A DNA stretch of 64,000 nucleotides. Origin: an uncultured Verrucomicrobiota bacterium. GTDB lineage: Bacteria; Verrucomicrobiota; Verrucomicrobiia; Limisphaerales; UBA9464. Position 1 is the stretch's first letter. Every line of letters begins with the position of its first letter. The DNA lies in assembly GCA_903907925.1 (NCBI GenBank), contig CAIVQB010000127.1:1-64000 (forward strand). The letters are read 5' to 3'. A program made the translations under genes and the position numbers. The notes beneath the pieces were generated by a model, which searched no databases, was not told where the DNA came from, and was given only the letters and a program-made list of their open reading frames with translations. Shown here piece by piece: positions 62,376-64,000 of the stretch.

Positions 62376-64000
62376 ATGAAGACACCCATGCAAGCCCTTC
62401 AAAAAAGCCTGTTTCTGTTCCTGGTCAGTTCCTCTTTTTGCTCCGCCTTGCAGGCGGGCACGCCCCCAACGGTTGTGGATGGGACATTTAAAGTTTCAGC
62501 ACCGAATTATTACCTTTGGCCGTTGGCGTTGGAGGCCGACGGCAAGATCATCATCGGGATGAGCGGCAATGATCAAAGGGTGGCCCGCTTGAACGCCGAT
62601 GGGAGTTGGGATACCGGCTTTCAGCCACCGGCGCTGGACAACCATTTTGAGATCCGCAATGTGGCGATGCAGCCTGACGGAAGGCTGCTCTTGGCCGAGG
62701 GAGCGTACTATTACGAAAACGGTGGAGAGCAGGCTCACGCTAAGCTGGTTCGGCTTAATTCGAACGGCATCCAGGATGTGTCCTTCCAGCCGGTTTTGAC
62801 TTCGACCGATCTGCCAGGGAGTACCCTGGGAGTCTTGGCACTTCCGGACGGCCGCTCGTTCATCAATGGCGGGTTCCAAGGTGTCAACGGAATAGGTGAA
62901 CCTGGCGTAGCCATCCTCAAAGCCAACGGCCAGATTGACCCGTCCTTTGAACCGGCTGGTTTCCATGGCAAAATCAGAACCGTGGCGCTGCAAGGCAACG
63001 GCAGCTTGTTAGTCGGTGGCGCTTTTGATTCGGTGCAAGGGAGTTCGCAAACGAATCTGGTGCGCTTGCGGCCGGATGGTCAGGTTGACCCGGAATTCCT
63101 GGCTGTTCTGCCTCAGACGAACCGGTTGGCCGCGGTTGATTTTTTCTTGGTCCAGTCCGATGGCCGGATTCTCGTGGCTGGGTGGGTTCAAGGTTCCGAT
63201 TTTCAAACCATCCTGCGACTGACCTCGGATGGTCGACTAGATACCTCTTTCGGGGCAGCGCCCGAAGTGCAAATCGGAAATAACCTAAATCTAGGTGAAC
63301 CCGATCCGCAGCACGATTGGGAGATCGCGTCAGTCCTGCTCCAGAATGACGGAAAAATCTTGGTCGGAGGATATTATTCAGTCTTTTCAGGGGGAATCCA
63401 GACGGCGGGATCCTATCGAATTCTGCGCTTGAATCCGGACGGCAGTCTGGACCGGAACCTCAACGCGGCCCTGGAATTGGCTCAAGGCGCCACCGAATCT
63501 CCCCTCCTCACCCAGACGGACGGCTTGCTGATTGGGACAGTCACTTTTCCTGAAGGTAGTGCGTCTCCGTCATCCGGCTTGGGTCGATTCTTCAGTGACG
63601 GTGCCATTCCTGGAGTCGGTTTCAGCAGAGGTGACTACTCGGTGAATGAGTCCGCCGGCGAGGCCACGATTGATGTGACACGAACGGGTGATCCATCTCA
63701 ACCGCTGTCTGTCAACTATCGGACAGCAGACGGGAGCGCGGTGGCCGGCACGAATTATATCGCCCGAAGTGGCACGTTGCATTTTGGTTCGTTTGAACAG
63801 ACCCAAACGCTTCATCTGCCGCTGCTTGATGACGCTTTAGTAAAGGGCAATCAGACGGTCCACTTGTCCTTGAGCAGTCCCAGCCCAGGGGTTGTTCTCT
63901 CGGGCTTCGCACAAGCCATCCTGACAATTCAGGACCATGAAATCCCGACGACCCTATTGGATCCCGACTTTGTTCCGCCCGCTTTTGGCAGTGGTGGAAA
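62376..64000 (+). CDS. Secreted delta-60 repeat/Calx-beta protein (runs off window)
   Basis: The frame is open from the ATG at 62376 to the window end, over 540 residues with no stop; it is missing from the track because it has no end. A signal peptide (KSLFLFLVSSSFCSALQAG) precedes tandem delta-60 repeats such as LRPDGQVDPEF and LNPDGSLDRNL, each with DGKI(L/I)(V/I)GG. A Calx-beta domain follows near residues 420-515 (FSRGDYSVNESAGEATIDVT, NYRTADGSAVAGTNYI). A second run of repeats may start at DPDFVPPAFGSG. It is probably a large extracellular surface protein. Confidence 0.88.
   Translation, partial: MKTPMQALQKSLFLFLVSSSFCSALQAGTPPTVVDGTFKVSAPNYYLWPLALEADGKIIIGMSGNDQRVARLNADGSWDTGFQPPALDNHFEIRNVAMQPDGRLLLAEGAYYYENGGEQAHAKLVRLNSNGIQDVSFQPVLTSTDLPGSTLGVLALPDGRSFINGGFQGVNGIGEPGVAILKANGQIDPSFEPAGFHGKIRTVALQGNGSLLVGGAFDSVQGSSQTNLVRLRPDGQVDPEFLAVLPQTNRLAAVDFFLVQSDGRILVAGWVQGSDFQTILRLTSDGRLDTSFGAAPEVQIGNNLNLGEPDPQHDWEIASVLLQNDGKILVGGYYSVFSGGIQTAGSYRILRLNPDGSLDRNLNAALELAQGATESPLLTQTDGLLIGTVTFPEGSASPSSGLGRFFSDGAIPGVGFSRGDYSVNESAGEATIDVTRTGDPSQPLSVNYRTADGSAVAGTNYIARSGTLHFGSFEQTQTLHLPLLDDALVKGNQTVHLSLSSPSPGVVLSGFAQAILTIQDHEIPTTLLDPDFVPPAFGSGG

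Noticed and set aside
1-64000. tRNA, rRNA, CRISPR array, prophage or defence system
   Set aside because: No T-loop-like GGTTCRANNC context with a cloverleaf, no regularly spaced repeats, and no cas, integrase, portal or restriction genes were seen.

Overview
The window is a 64 kb, GC-rich, densely coding bacterial chromosome segment. It most resembles a Verrucomicrobiota genome of the Pedosphaera/Limisphaerales type. This is inferred from tandem PEP-CTERM proteins, a secreted delta-60/Calx-beta protein next to an ECF sigma factor, a WD40-repeat Ser/Thr kinase, a secreted SUMF1-like protein, a CotH-like lipoprotein, Ig-like secreted proteins, a B12-dependent NrdJ, weak operon structure and several families of short dispersed repeats. 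No rRNA, tRNA, CRISPR array or phage was seen.

Region 1 (1-17500) is a cell-surface glycan cluster. It starts with the tail of an ISL3-like transposase. It then carries sugar-modifying methyltransferases (including FkbM), GT2 and GT9 glycosyltransferases, a DegT aminotransferase, an ATP-grasp/HAD fusion, an acyltransferase-3, an MBOAT/SGNH O-acylation pair, a GT39-like membrane transferase, a dolichyl-phosphate-mannose-synthase-like GT2 and an MsbA-like ABC exporter. Several genes are coupled by 4-nt ATGA/GTGA overlaps. Two genes, the first methyltransferase and the acyltransferase-3, are clearly poorer in GC and look acquired.

Region 2 (17500-43100) is mostly housekeeping: NicO/UreH-like transporter, deoC, lipoate ligase, pdxJ, nrdJ, leuD-like, accD, recJ, terC-like, aldo/keto reductase and ilvD. 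Set in it is a regulatory block. A CarH/LitR-type B12 photoreceptor repressor (MerR plus cobalamin domain with Wx9EH) is divergent from a sigma-70 factor, and their short AT-rich spacer holds 11-bp-spaced repeats. A large non-RD kinase with WD40 repeats follows. A secreted SUMF1-like gene with a palindrome-overlapped promoter is flanked by inverted copies of a dispersed repeat.

Region 3 (43100-64000) holds two near-identical tandem PEP-CTERM proteins and a GHL10 glycoside hydrolase. It continues with a sugar isomerase, metallophosphoesterase, nucleotidyltransferase, radical SAM protein, an outer-membrane barrel and an Ig-like protein. The remainder is glgC, dgt, several small uncharacterised genes, pilT with two unknown membrane proteins, nth, and an ECF sigma factor divergent from a delta-60/Calx-beta protein that runs off the right edge.

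Long ORFs opposite real genes are GC-driven shadows and were left out. Starts were re-chosen from the ORF track where GTG/TTG extensions overlapped neighbours.
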